From JAJYIW01 sp036787065 (lineage in GTDB: Bacteria; Chloroflexota; Anaerolineae; Anaerolineales; Anaerolineaceae): a stretch of 21,490 nt of DNA. The stretch covers positions 1 to 21,490 of the forward strand of contig DAIQPZ010000031.1 in the NCBI GenBank assembly GCA_036787065.1, read 5' to 3'. The position numbers and the translations under genes are program-made. The notes under the pieces are model-generated. The model saw only the letters and a program-made list of their open reading frames with translations. It had not been told where the DNA came from and searched no databases. Below are positions 14,684 through 21,490 of the stretch, one piece after another. Every line of letters begins with the position of its first letter. The stretch's first letter is position 1.

Positions 14684-14853
14684 TCTCCTCCTTTGAGCAG
14701 GATAACAGCCTGCTCCTCCACGCTATCGGCGAAGGAGCGCATCGATAGTGACAGTTGCGGGATTCCGGCGCCAGGGTTAATCTCCTTGAACAGTCTTTTT
14801 AGCACCAATTTTTCTGTACCCTTGCGATTGAATTGTTTTTTATGACGTAAGGG
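14680..14853 (-). pseudogene. C-terminal remnant of an unidentified gene upstream of the glycosylase
   Basis: From just after a TAA (14856-14854) the minus-strand frame is open to TGA at 14680-14682 and reads about 57 codons. It ends KEINPGAGIPQLSLSMRSF, ADSVEEQAVILLKGGE. The sense is protein-like, and its stop overlaps the glycosylase GTG, as expected for two genes of one operon. No proper start exists; the upstream side is AT-rich and contains mobile palindromes, so the gene was probably truncated there. The tail faintly resembles the C-terminus of Y-family polymerases (a GI-L-L-S strand followed by EEQ), but this is weak. Confidence 0.45.
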
Positions 14854-14953
14854 TTAGATCGCCTACTTTACTAATACATACAATTTTAGTCTAATTAGTA
14901 TTAAAATTCAAGCTGACTACCAAATTAGAATTGTACATTATTCGCGAGCAATT

Positions 14954-15038
14954 TAAAAAAGGTAACTGATCAGCCACGCATAGAAAGATTCTTCAAATTT
15001 GGGTCTTTTTCATAAAGGCCTGAGCGATTACAAAAAAG
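14954..15038. mobile_element. Palindromic MITE-like element, copy 4 (core deleted) with short direct repeats
   Basis: The element is 14962-15031 (70 bp). The left end GTAACTGATCAGCCACGCA and right end GGCCTGAGCGATTAC match those of copies 1 to 3. The left half of the core survives as CAAATTTGGG, and the rest has been lost. AAAAAAG lies immediately before and after (14955-14961 and 15032-15038), consistent with a target duplication although the run of A makes it less convincing. The surrounding 14860-14950 is very AT-rich and holds no gene I can support. Confidence 0.65.
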
Positions 15039-15092
15039 ATGGAATTTTGGGTTCTTGCCTAGGAGCCCACAAGAACGGATTTTCATTTACAA

Positions 15093-15467
15093 TTGGCACA
15101 ACTGAATAAAGCAGTTGGTGACTATATCGGGCAAGAAATTATTGTTTTTTCAGGATTTTCCGTGGAATGGTCCGCATTTTGGGATGTTAAGGCGCCTACG
15201 CGCGCTAACATCCCAAAATACGGGGTTTCACAGACCCAGGTATACTGGGTTATTGAGGCCGAGATCAAACTGGAACCTCGCCAGGCCATCCTGGCGGCGT
15301 TTGCGGATATACCTGTCCACGTCAAATGGGTGTTGACCGCAAACCTTTTGCGTGAGGAAAGCCGAAAACCGGGCAGCCTGCGTTACCCGGATGCGGAAAG
15401 TGGTGGCCTGACCACTTACCTTGGCTTGAAAGTGATCCAACTGCCACAGCGGTACCAGGGACAATAA
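15093..15467 (+). CDS. Doubtful ORF, possibly a gene altered by a hairpin element
   Basis: The frame runs 124 codons from a TTG at 15093 that has no ribosome binding site. The C-terminal about 70 residues (VYWVIEAEIKLEPRQA to LKVIQLPQRYQGQ) look like ordinary protein sequence, alternating strands and a helix. The middle (residues about 27-45) is encoded by a long inverted repeat (15176-15189 with 15206-15219 and flanking pairs), which resembles the hairpin cores of the mobile elements nearby. The ORF may be the remnant of a gene whose 5' part was replaced by element sequence, or a coding region that took up the element in frame. No family is recognised. Confidence 0.35.
   Translation: MAQLNKAVGDYIGQEIIVFSGFSVEWSAFWDVKAPTRANIPKYGVSQTQVYWVIEAEIKLEPRQAILAAFADIPVHVKWVLTANLLREESRKPGSLRYPDAESGGLTTYLGLKVIQLPQRYQGQ
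15172..15223. repeat. Long inverted repeat inside the doubtful ORF
   Basis: ATTTTGGGATGTTA (15176-15189) is perfectly repeated in inverse at 15206-15219, with further pairs outside (CCG/CGG) and GC-rich partial pairing in the loop. Its layout, an AT-rich arm then GGG, TGTT and a GC-rich tip, parallels the cores of the GTAA-ended elements, but the ends of an element could not be found. Confidence 0.6.
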
Positions 15468-15608
15468 CGCCAGAGCTGTCTATCCGAGGTGAAACCTTCG
15501 CCGTTGAACGGTAAATTTATCCACCCGGGCGAAAGTGGGAATCCCTGGCTGTGCCGGTGAAAGTGCTCCGAGTGCTTGAAGCATGGATTATCCTAAGAAA
15601 GGATTCAA

Positions 15609-16274
15609 ATGACTGTAGTTTTAGAGACGAATGAGCTGTGCCGCTTTTTTGGTGAATACGCGGCTTTGACCCCAACCAGTTTTGAGATTGCTGGGGGTGA
15701 AATTGTCGCCCTGACCGGGCCAAACGGAGCCGGTAAATCGACCTTGTTGTTGTGCCTGAGCGGACTTTTACGCCCATCCAAAGGCACGATAAAAGTGTGT
15801 GGTTTTGATCTGTACGAGGATGAGGTTGAATCCAGGCGGCGCCTGGCGTTCGTTCCGGATGTTCCGCGTTTTTACACCGAATTGACTGCCTGGGAGCATC
15901 TTAAATTTATTGCCCTGGCACACGAGGCCGACCAGGATTTTGACCATCGTGCCGAAGAGTTGTTAAAGGAGCTGGACCTGTGGGATGGACGCGACCTCTA
16001 CCCACACAACTTTTCGCGGGGTATGCGCCTGAAACTGGGCCTGGCGATGGCCCTCATTCGTCCTTTTGATTTGCTGATCCTGGACGAACCTGCTTCTGCT
16101 TTGGATCCCCAGGCTATCGATTACTTGAAAAGCAAACTGCTCAACTTACGCTACAAGGGTGCGGCAATCTTGCTCACCACACATCACCTCGATCTGGTAA
16201 CCGGGTTGAATGCCTCTCAATGGATGATGGAGAAAGGTGTGCTGCATATTAACCAACGGGAGCTGGGAGCTTGA
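15609..16274 (+). CDS. ABC transporter ATP-binding protein
   Basis: This is a compact 221-residue ABC ATPase without a C-terminal extension. Walker A is GPNGAGKS (37-44), the signature is FSRGM (135-139), Walker B is LLILDEP (155-161), and the switch histidine is in LTTHH (192). The start ATG is preceded by AAGAAAGGA. Its TGA overlaps the TTG start of the large membrane protein (TTGA), so the pair forms a coupled exporter unit. CDD-like subfamily assignment is not possible by eye. Confidence 0.92.
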   Translation: MTVVLETNELCRFFGEYAALTPTSFEIAGGEIVALTGPNGAGKSTLLLCLSGLLRPSKGTIKVCGFDLYEDEVESRRRLAFVPDVPRFYTELTAWEHLKFIALAHEADQDFDHRAEELLKELDLWDGRDLYPHNFSRGMRLKLGLAMALIRPFDLLILDEPASALDPQAIDYLKSKLLNLRYKGAAILLTTHHLDLVTGLNASQWMMEKGVLHINQRELGA

Positions 16275-17860
16275 ATGCAGCCTGGTTCATCCATGGTAAG
16301 ACGCTCCGCCGTGAGATCCGATTCTGGCTGGCGATCACCGGATATGATCTCAATGACCGCTCGTCTTCAAACCGGATTTATCTGCTTTATCTGGTGCTTT
16401 TCTTCAGCGTATGGGGTCTGTCGTTAATGGCGCTGATCACCTCAGGTGTGGCCCAGTTTCTGACCGGCCTCTCGCCACTCCATCCCTTCCAGGGTGCTGT
16501 CCAACTGGCGGTTATCGCCATCCTGTTGTGGTGGGTCTGGATGCTGTATCGCTCGTCGAGGAACAGCCCGATCCATTTCACCGCGGAGGATGCTGTATTG
16601 ATCTGCGCTACACCTATCAGCCGCCGGGCAGTGACATTTACCTGGTTATTGGGGGAATGGTTCACATCAGCGCTGCCATTTTGGGGGCTGGCCATTATGC
16701 TGGGTTTTATCCGGTCTGAAATATCCATCTTGATTAATGCTAAACCGGGCTGGTCCGATGCGCCCTTATACTTACGAAACGGTCTGTCCTTCTTATTACC
16801 CGTTCTGGTGTTTCATGTTGGGATGTATTCCCTGGCCTGGACCTTGGGCTGCTTCCGCCTGCGGGGCGCGCGCGAGCTGCGTTATCCGTTGCTGGCCCCC
16901 CTGGCGGTTGCATTGATCCTGGCGCCGGGTCTTCTTATGGGTGGTCAGGGGGTGGCGCAAGTTCTCTCACTGCCGTTGATGCTGCCGGTGACAGCCGGCG
17001 CCGGGATTTCCAGCTATTGGGTTGGCAGCCTGGTGTCAGTTGTTTGGGCTATGGCTGGGCTGGGCGGGCTTTATTGGGCCTCACAAGGGTTGAACCTGGC
17101 ACGGGCAGCCCAGGAGAGCACCGCTTCTCCGTCGGTGGGTTTTGCCGTCAGCCAGCAGGCCGCCACAGCCAGGCTCAAACGCCGGCTTAAAGGCGGGAGC
17201 GGGCCGAGTCGCATCCCGGTTGGGCGCGGTCCCTGGGCGCTGGTGTGGAAACAAACGATCCGTCAGGTGCGTGCCTTCGGCCTGGAGACGGTGTGGGATT
17301 GGCTGCTAGTCTTGCTGTTGAGTCTGGGGATCTGGATGGCGCCAGACTGGGGATCGCGTGGTGTGGGGTTGTTCTTTTGGGCACTCAGGGTGCATGCGTT
17401 GACCAGCCAGGAACTGCGCACCGACCTGGGTCTGTGGTTTCCGGCACAGCCGTTACCCCTAAAAGCCAATAACCGTTTGATGATGGAGCTGATCCCTTCA
17501 GCGGTTGTGGTAACCTTGTTCGGTTGGCTGGGGGCCGGTGTAGCCAGCCTGACTGGCCTGCGCGCTATGCCGTTGGAACTGGCACTGCTCGTTCCATTTA
17601 TCGCCTTAACCCTGGCCTTTTCAGCCGGTTACGATGTGCTGCGCCAGACCAAAGCCGAGCACCTGATGATCGGTAGTGTTCCCACCACCGGAATTGTGTC
17701 CACCATTGTTTCAGGCCTTGTGATTAGCCTGAGCGGTTTTCTCTTTAGCTTTTTTCGTGGCAATCCTTTCGGTTTGTTCCTGGCCATGGTCCTTTGCGTT
17801 CTATTCGCTTATGGGTTGCTGGCCTTTGCCGTCGACAGTTACAAAGAACTGGGGCAATAA
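16271..17860 (+). CDS. Large multipass ABC transporter membrane protein
   Basis: This 529-residue membrane protein starts at TTG 16271, overlapping the ATPase stop, with GGGAG about 8 nt upstream. It has roughly ten to twelve hydrophobic segments, in two halves separated by a hydrophilic stretch at about 275-325 (AAQESTASPSVGF to RRLKGGSGPSRIPVGRGPW). The segment FTAEDAVLICATPISRRAVTFTWL (about 98-121) is the type of cytoplasmic loop found in ABC-2-like exporters, and is repeated in spirit after the linker. It is probably the permease partner of the ATPase at 15609. The substrate is unknown. Confidence 0.82.
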   Translation: MNAAWFIHGKTLRREIRFWLAITGYDLNDRSSSNRIYLLYLVLFFSVWGLSLMALITSGVAQFLTGLSPLHPFQGAVQLAVIAILLWWVWMLYRSSRNSPIHFTAEDAVLICATPISRRAVTFTWLLGEWFTSALPFWGLAIMLGFIRSEISILINAKPGWSDAPLYLRNGLSFLLPVLVFHVGMYSLAWTLGCFRLRGARELRYPLLAPLAVALILAPGLLMGGQGVAQVLSLPLMLPVTAGAGISSYWVGSLVSVVWAMAGLGGLYWASQGLNLARAAQESTASPSVGFAVSQQAATARLKRRLKGGSGPSRIPVGRGPWALVWKQTIRQVRAFGLETVWDWLLVLLLSLGIWMAPDWGSRGVGLFFWALRVHALTSQELRTDLGLWFPAQPLPLKANNRLMMELIPSAVVVTLFGWLGAGVASLTGLRAMPLELALLVPFIALTLAFSAGYDVLRQTKAEHLMIGSVPTTGIVSTIVSGLVISLSGFLFSFFRGNPFGLFLAMVLCVLFAYGLLAFAVDSYKELGQ

Positions 17861-17871
17861 GAAAACTTTAG

Positions 17872-17877
17872 TATAAT
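17872..17877 (+). promoter_or_regulatory. -10 box (TATAAT) upstream of the epimerase gene
   Basis: TATAAT lies 12 bp after the membrane protein stop and 70 bp before the GTG start of the epimerase. No convincing -35 was found at 16-18 bp, so promoter activity is plausible but not secure. Confidence 0.4.
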
Positions 17878-17947
17878 AGGGCCAGACAGCTTGTTGACAT
17901 CATCTATTTCGGAAAAAGGTTTCGATTCTTTCTACCAGGAGACAATC

Positions 17948-18913
17948 GTGAAGAAAGCATTAGTTTGTGGCGCCGGTGGTTTTATTGGCGGGCATCTGGT
18001 TAAAAAGTTACAACGTGAGGGTTATTGGGTTCGCGGGGTCGACATCAAGGCCCACCAATGGTCACCCAATGCGGCGGATGAATTCTGCCAGCTCGATTTA
18101 CGCGAGCAGAAAAACTGCCAGGCAGCTTTGACGCTGCCCGAAGGGAAATTCGATGAAGTTTATCAGCTCGCGGCGGACATGGGTGGGATGGGCTTTATTC
18201 ATTCCGCCGAGACTGAAATCATGCACAACAGCATGCTGGTCAACCTGTGGATGACCCACTCTGCGGCAGAGATGGGTATTCCCCGGTATTTCTTCTCTTC
18301 TTCGGTGTGTGTCTACCGCGATATGCAGCCCGGCGAGCCAGAAATGACCGAGGCTGAGGCCATCCCGGCCAACCCCGATAATGAATATGGTTGGGAGAAG
18401 TTATATTCTGAGCGCATGGCAATGGCTTTTAGCCGGCGCTATGGGATGAAAGTACGCATTGCCCGTTTCCAGAACTGCTACGGCGCGGAAGGCACCTGGA
18501 CGGGCGGGCGTGAGAAAGCTCCAGCAGCGATATGCCGCAAGATTGCGGAAGCGGAAGAAGGCGGGACGATTGAAGTCTGGGGGGACGGAAGCGCGATCCG
18601 ATCGTATACCCACGTCAATGACATGGTTGAAGGCATTTACCTTCTTATGCAGTCTGATCTGGTAGGAGCGGCGAACATCGGCTGTCCGCAGTATGTATCG
18701 GTGAATGAGCTGGTCGATACTGTGGCCAAAGTGGCCGGCAAGAAGATTCATGTGAAACACATTGATGGGCCGGTGGGGGTGCAGTCGCGCAACTTCAGCA
18801 ACGAGCGGATCTATTCACTGGGCTGGAAGCCGAAGGTTTACCTGGAAGATGGCATTGCCCTGACCTATCCATGGATCGCGGAACAAGTCAGGCTGGTTAA
18901 AAATAAAAAATAA
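17948..18913 (+). CDS. NAD-dependent epimerase, GDP-mannose 3,5-epimerase-like
   Basis: The best start is GTG at 17948, with AGGAG six bases upstream, giving 321 residues. The earlier TTG at 17891 adds 19 residues that do not fit the fold. The NAD motif GAGGFIG is at 8-14. The sequence follows plant GDP-mannose 3,5-epimerase closely: ADMGGMGFI (77-84), FFSSSVCVY with Ser119 and Cys121, YGWEK with Tyr147 and Lys151, GGREKAPAA with Lys190, and a WGDG-RS-T segment. This matches the known Ser/Tyr/Lys plus the Cys and Lys used for 3,5-epimerisation. The product would be GDP-L-galactose or GDP-L-gulose, perhaps for surface polysaccharide. A mobile palindrome begins 2 bp after the stop. Confidence 0.88.
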   Translation: MKKALVCGAGGFIGGHLVKKLQREGYWVRGVDIKAHQWSPNAADEFCQLDLREQKNCQAALTLPEGKFDEVYQLAADMGGMGFIHSAETEIMHNSMLVNLWMTHSAAEMGIPRYFFSSSVCVYRDMQPGEPEMTEAEAIPANPDNEYGWEKLYSERMAMAFSRRYGMKVRIARFQNCYGAEGTWTGGREKAPAAICRKIAEAEEGGTIEVWGDGSAIRSYTHVNDMVEGIYLLMQSDLVGAANIGCPQYVSVNELVDTVAKVAGKKIHVKHIDGPVGVQSRNFSNERIYSLGWKPKVYLEDGIALTYPWIAEQVRLVKNKK

Positions 18914-19013
18914 CGTAACTTCTCAATAAAGAGGGGTTCGGGGTGTTTTGGGCGTGGGCAGCACGCCCAAAACACCCCGCTTCCCCCTACTTTTTGAGAA
19001 GATACAAAATAAC
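18907..19013. mobile_element. Second-type palindromic MITE-like element with perfect 8-bp target duplication
   Basis: The element itself is 18915-19005 (91 bp), with ends GTAACTTCTCAA and TTGAGAAGATAC. The core is an 18-bp perfect inverted repeat (18939-18956 with 18962-18979, CGGGGTGTTTTGGGCGTG) around a 5-nt loop. AAAATAAC is present on both sides (18907-18914 and 19006-19013). The left copy contains the TAA stop codon of the epimerase, so the insertion hit the stop and the duplication kept it intact. It shares the GTAAC tip and 8-bp duplication with the other copies but has a different core. Confidence 0.88.
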
Positions 19014-19046
19014 AGAAGATTTGTTTTGCCGGTTTGTCTATAAGAA

Positions 19047-19096
19047 AAGAGCAGGATAGGGTTTGGCTTATAACTACCAAACCCTATCCTGCTCTT
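19047..19096. terminator. 20-bp perfect hairpin between convergent genes
   Basis: AAGAGCAGGATAGGGTTTGG (19047-19066) pairs with its exact inverse at 19077-19096 around a 10-nt loop. It ends 6 bp before the stop of the minus-strand sigma factor gene. On the minus strand it would be the first structure after that gene. Outer bases CCGGTTTG/CCAACCGG extend the inverted symmetry into the last codons. It is either a terminator or another palindromic element; no GTAA ends were found. Confidence 0.55.
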
Positions 19097-19101
19097 ATGA
19101 A

Positions 19102-21084
19102 TTACCAACCGGGAAAGTAGTGGAGCTGCCCGTTGATCGTACCGATCCGCTGGCGGCGATCATCGAAAGCCTGCCGGAATTCTGGGTGGTCGCGCAGGCT
19201 GCCCCAATAAGCATCTTTTTCCCATAGATCGGTGATCCAGTAGGGTGTGTTGGACCAGTAAGCCAGGGCTTTTCGCAGCGCGTCAAAGGCCTTGGGCAGG
19301 TCTCCAGCGCGGGCAGATTCACGCGCCAGCAGATACCAGCCAAACATACCATACTCATCCACTTTACTGACGCCGTTTTCCTCCAGCGCCCGTAAAATCT
19401 CTGGCAGGGTCGAGCTGCCGCTGCCTCCTGCGACGATCGCTGCCCAGCCTACCGCGCCCTGAACCCCCCTTGCGGCTATTTCAGCCTGGACGATCTTATG
19501 CGCCTCCAGCCAGTTGCAGGCTTCAATTGCTCCGACCGGGTTGAACCGCTCCCAATCCCACCGAGCGCGGGCTTGTTCCGCCTCAGATGTTGGGTAATTT
19601 CCAAGCAATTGCCAGATGCTACCAGCCAACTGGTTTGCTTCCTGCCAGAGACCACGCATCCGCAGCCCGCTCAGGCTTACCAGCCGGCACTTTTCAAGCA
19701 GGGCATAATTACCAGAAGCCGCACATGTTTGCGCCCAACTCAACCAGGCTGCGGTAACAGCGCCGGGATCGTCGAGCCAACCGCGAATAGATAAGCGGAT
19801 TGCCTGCTCTACCCCATCCTTATTTTCTGGATGTCTTGCCAGAAGCGTTGGCCCAATTCCGTCCATATTCAGCTTCGCCATGTGCCAGATAGACAGCCAA
19901 TCGCTGTCGCCAGTAAAGGTTTCCTGAGGTGGAAGAGGACCACAGCCGCCGCAGAGTTCCCAGGCCTGTTTCGCGATCGCCTGAGCCCTGACCAACTCAC
20001 ATGCAGCGGAAAGACAATTAACCAGGGTATAGGCGATAAATGGCACATGCGCCTGCGCCTGCTCCATTGGCAGCGATAGAGCCAGGGATATCAGGTCCTT
20101 CCACAGCGCCTCGGAACCAGCAAAATCCCCAGAACAGCCTTTCGCCCAGGACAGCATTCCCAACCGGTCCAGAGAAGGTCCCTTTTCCCCAATCCAGCTT
20201 TCGATGAAGGAGATGGCATCGGGCATGGCCGGGATTGCCAGCAGGGTTTTGGCGACCTGACGGTGAATTTCCTCATCATCGCTTGTTTTGAGGATCAATT
20301 TTCCCAGCGTTGCCAGCTCTGAAAGCAGGTCCCAACGGCCCTGCCCGTACACTCTGCCCTGCATGATGGCCCGATTGAGTTCTTTCAAGACCGCCGGATG
20401 CTCGGGAACCCGATCTAACAGGGAGCGAAGCAGTTTTTCTGCTTCGTCAAAGTGACGGTCTTTGTTCAATTCTGCGGCGCGGAGTATTGCCTGCTCAACC
20501 GTTTCTCGGGTAAACCGCTCTGGCAGTGGATTTTGTTCAAATTCATTTTGTACCATAGCTACCATCCTTTCTTTGAGCCGCTGTCTGGATGCGTATAGGC
20601 GGCTTTTAATGGTCTTAACCGGCACCTCAAGAAAATCGGCAATTTCCTGTTGGGAATACTCGCCGATATAAAAGAGGATTGTCGCCGTCCGCAGATTGGC
20701 GGGTATTGTATAGATGGCCTTCTGTACCTGGCTGCTAAATTCGTTGCGCTCTACTATTTCTTGCAAGCCCGGCAGATGGGAGTCCGTCTCCATAATGGTT
20801 TCCAGAGGGACGATCTCATGGCGTTTTCGGCGCCACAAACGGTCGCATTGTTTATAGATAATCCGCTTCAACCATGCTGAGAAGGCTAACGGTTCGCGCA
20901 GCGCTGGCAAACTTTGGTAAGCCTCGATAAAAGCTTCCTGGGCAGCATCCTGGGCCAGGTCGAAATCACCCAGAATAGAGAAGGCATAGCCGTAAGCCAT
21001 GTTTTGAAACCCGGTTACGAGCATGGTAAATGCTTCAGGATCTCCAGTTTGGGCTTGTTGAACCAGGTGTTCGATATTTTCCAT
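19102..21084 (-). CDS. ECF-type sigma factor with long TPR-like C-terminal extension
   Basis: The first about 180 of 660 residues form a sigma factor: region 2 (LVQQAQTGDPEAFTMLVTGF to AWLKRIIYKQCDRLWRRKR, about 7-88) and region 4 (AIYTIPANLRTATILFYIGEYSQQEIADFL, then the helix VKTIKSRLYASRQRLKERM, about 123-173). The remaining 470 residues are helical, soluble and repeat-like, for example RHFDEAEKLLRSLLDRVPEHP (about 220-240) and a final AGDLPKAFDALRKALAYWSN with WITDLWEKDAYWGSLRDHPEFRQAF, typical of tetratricopeptide-style tails. Many sigma factors with such tails lack an anti-sigma partner and are thought to be controlled by the tail itself; none is seen here. The start ATG at 21084 has no strong ribosome binding site. 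Confidence 0.88.
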   Translation of the reverse strand: MENIEHLVQQAQTGDPEAFTMLVTGFQNMAYGYAFSILGDFDLAQDAAQEAFIEAYQSLPALREPLAFSAWLKRIIYKQCDRLWRRKRHEIVPLETIMETDSHLPGLQEIVERNEFSSQVQKAIYTIPANLRTATILFYIGEYSQQEIADFLEVPVKTIKSRLYASRQRLKERMVAMVQNEFEQNPLPERFTRETVEQAILRAAELNKDRHFDEAEKLLRSLLDRVPEHPAVLKELNRAIMQGRVYGQGRWDLLSELATLGKLILKTSDDEEIHRQVAKTLLAIPAMPDAISFIESWIGEKGPSLDRLGMLSWAKGCSGDFAGSEALWKDLISLALSLPMEQAQAHVPFIAYTLVNCLSAACELVRAQAIAKQAWELCGGCGPLPPQETFTGDSDWLSIWHMAKLNMDGIGPTLLARHPENKDGVEQAIRLSIRGWLDDPGAVTAAWLSWAQTCAASGNYALLEKCRLVSLSGLRMRGLWQEANQLAGSIWQLLGNYPTSEAEQARARWDWERFNPVGAIEACNWLEAHKIVQAEIAARGVQGAVGWAAIVAGGSGSSTLPEILRALEENGVSKVDEYGMFGWYLLARESARAGDLPKAFDALRKALAYWSNTPYWITDLWEKDAYWGSLRDHPEFRQAFDDRRQRIGTINGQLHYFPGW

Positions 21085-21292
21085 AACGATTTGAAGGCCT
21101 TTTAATATAAAGACCCATTTTGAATGAGAAAGGTTGTTTTATTCTATACAGGAAGTCCAGGAAAACTAACCTGACAAAAGGGATTTTGGGCCAGATTTTT
21201 TTGATTTGAGAAGCTGCAGGATGTAATCCGTTTTCTGACAGGTCGAGGGGAAACTTAAATTGTACATCATCCTGCTGGATTAAATTAAACGG

Positions 21293-21319
21293 ACAGGTGC
21301 CCGGTAATTGGACACCTGT
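21293..21319. terminator. Short hairpin downstream of proA
   Basis: ACAGGTG (21293-21299) and CACCTGT (21313-21319) form a 7-bp stem with a 13-nt loop. On the minus strand it follows proA by about 80 bp and is trailed by CCGTTTAATTT, only a weak T-tract. The rest of 21085-21398 holds a further small inverted repeat (ATCAATT/AATTGAT near 21323-21343) and the leader of the sigma factor gene; I see no gene in it. Confidence 0.35.
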
Positions 21320-21398
21320 TTATCAATTGGCGATTAATTGATCTGTTTACTGAGTTCTGCTGGTTCGATCGAATGGATAAGCCAGCTGCTCGCAATTA

Positions 21399-21490
21399 TT
21401 ACGGTCTTACCTGGTAGTCGCCTTCGATTACCCACTTGTAGGTGGTCAGTTCGCGCAGACCCATTGGGCCGCGCGCGTGCAGGCGTTGGG
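21399..21490 (-). CDS. proA: Gamma-glutamyl phosphate reductase, last codons only
   Basis: The minus-strand frame reads QRLHARGPMGLRELTTYKWV, then IEGDYQVRP and TAA (21399-21401). LHARGPMGL-ELTTYK is the conserved C-terminal signature of ProA, the NADPH-dependent second enzyme of proline synthesis from glutamate. Only 29 residues lie inside the window and the rest continues beyond its right edge, so nothing can be said about its start or activity. Confidence 0.88.
   Translation of the reverse strand, partial: QRLHARGPMGLRELTTYKWVIEGDYQVRP

Noticed and set aside
17891..17947. TTG start at 17891 for the epimerase
   Set aside because: The 19 extra residues precede the start of the Rossmann strand, have no ribosome binding site, and a GTG with AGGAG at ideal spacing lies at 17948.
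6616..19005. CRISPR array or REP/BIME units for the repeated palindromes
   Set aside because: The copies are far apart without regular spacers. Terminal inverted repeats and 8-bp direct duplications point to DDE-type transposition and not to REP sequences, which make no target duplication.

Overview
The window looks like a chromosomal segment of a member of Chloroflexota, probably of an Anaerolineae-like lineage. This is inferred from gene content and style, not from a marker gene: an ECF-type sigma factor with a very long TPR-like C-terminal extension, a DUF1684 end, a short CxxC/CxxH protein, an S41 protease with an FGTG instead of FGKG motif, ABC-2 exporters in tightly overlapping pairs, and promoters placed so close to ATG codons that leaderless mRNAs are likely. 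No rRNA, tRNA, CRISPR array or complete insertion sequence was seen.

Layout. 1-1403: the end of a DUF1684 protein, then an M50 site-2 protease with CBS domains. 1552-3826, minus strand: an S41 PDZ protease and a multipass membrane protein. 3827-4540: a decayed patch with a small ORF that has a strong ribosome binding site, a membrane-protein 3' remnant and the first codons of a GDSL/SGNH hydrolase. 4541-6152: a tight operon of a cytidylate-kinase-like protein, a small PD-(D/E)xK-like protein and a hypoxanthine phosphoribosyltransferase. 6153-6762: no protein gene, but a strong minus-strand promoter followed by about 300 nt that fold into a closed multi-hairpin RNA ending in a terminator, and a 112-bp mobile palindromic element. 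6763-9442: a small zinc-binding-type protein, an ECF sigma factor, an ABC ATPase and its permease; the last three overlap at ATGA. 9659-12817, minus: a 1052-residue DNA polymerase III alpha subunit of the short, DnaE2-like size. 12929-14683: a histidine phosphatase and, convergent, an AlkA-like DNA glycosylase with a truncated gene directly upstream. 14860-15467: an AT-rich, element-ridden patch and a doubtful ORF containing a long hairpin. 15609-17860: a second ABC ATPase/membrane pair. 17948-18913: a GDP-mannose 3,5-epimerase-like enzyme. 19102-21084, minus: the sigma factor with the TPR-like extension. 21399-21490, minus: the last codons of proA.

Two things stand out. First, the 6190-6490 RNA has a TTGACT-17-TATAAT promoter, a perfect 10-bp closing stem made by its two ends, a U-tract, and at least six internal helices. 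It does not match any RNA class I can recognise, so it is my best candidate for something undescribed. Second, a family of short non-coding mobile palindromes is scattered through the window. Their ends are GTAA...TTAC-like, two copies have perfect 8-bp target duplications (AAAGATGA and AAAATAAC), and their hairpin cores differ in sequence while staying self-complementary. Three copies lie between convergent genes.

The genes do not form one pathway. They are housekeeping and accessory units: regulated proteolysis, purine salvage, envelope export, DNA repair and synthesis, and nucleotide-sugar metabolism.
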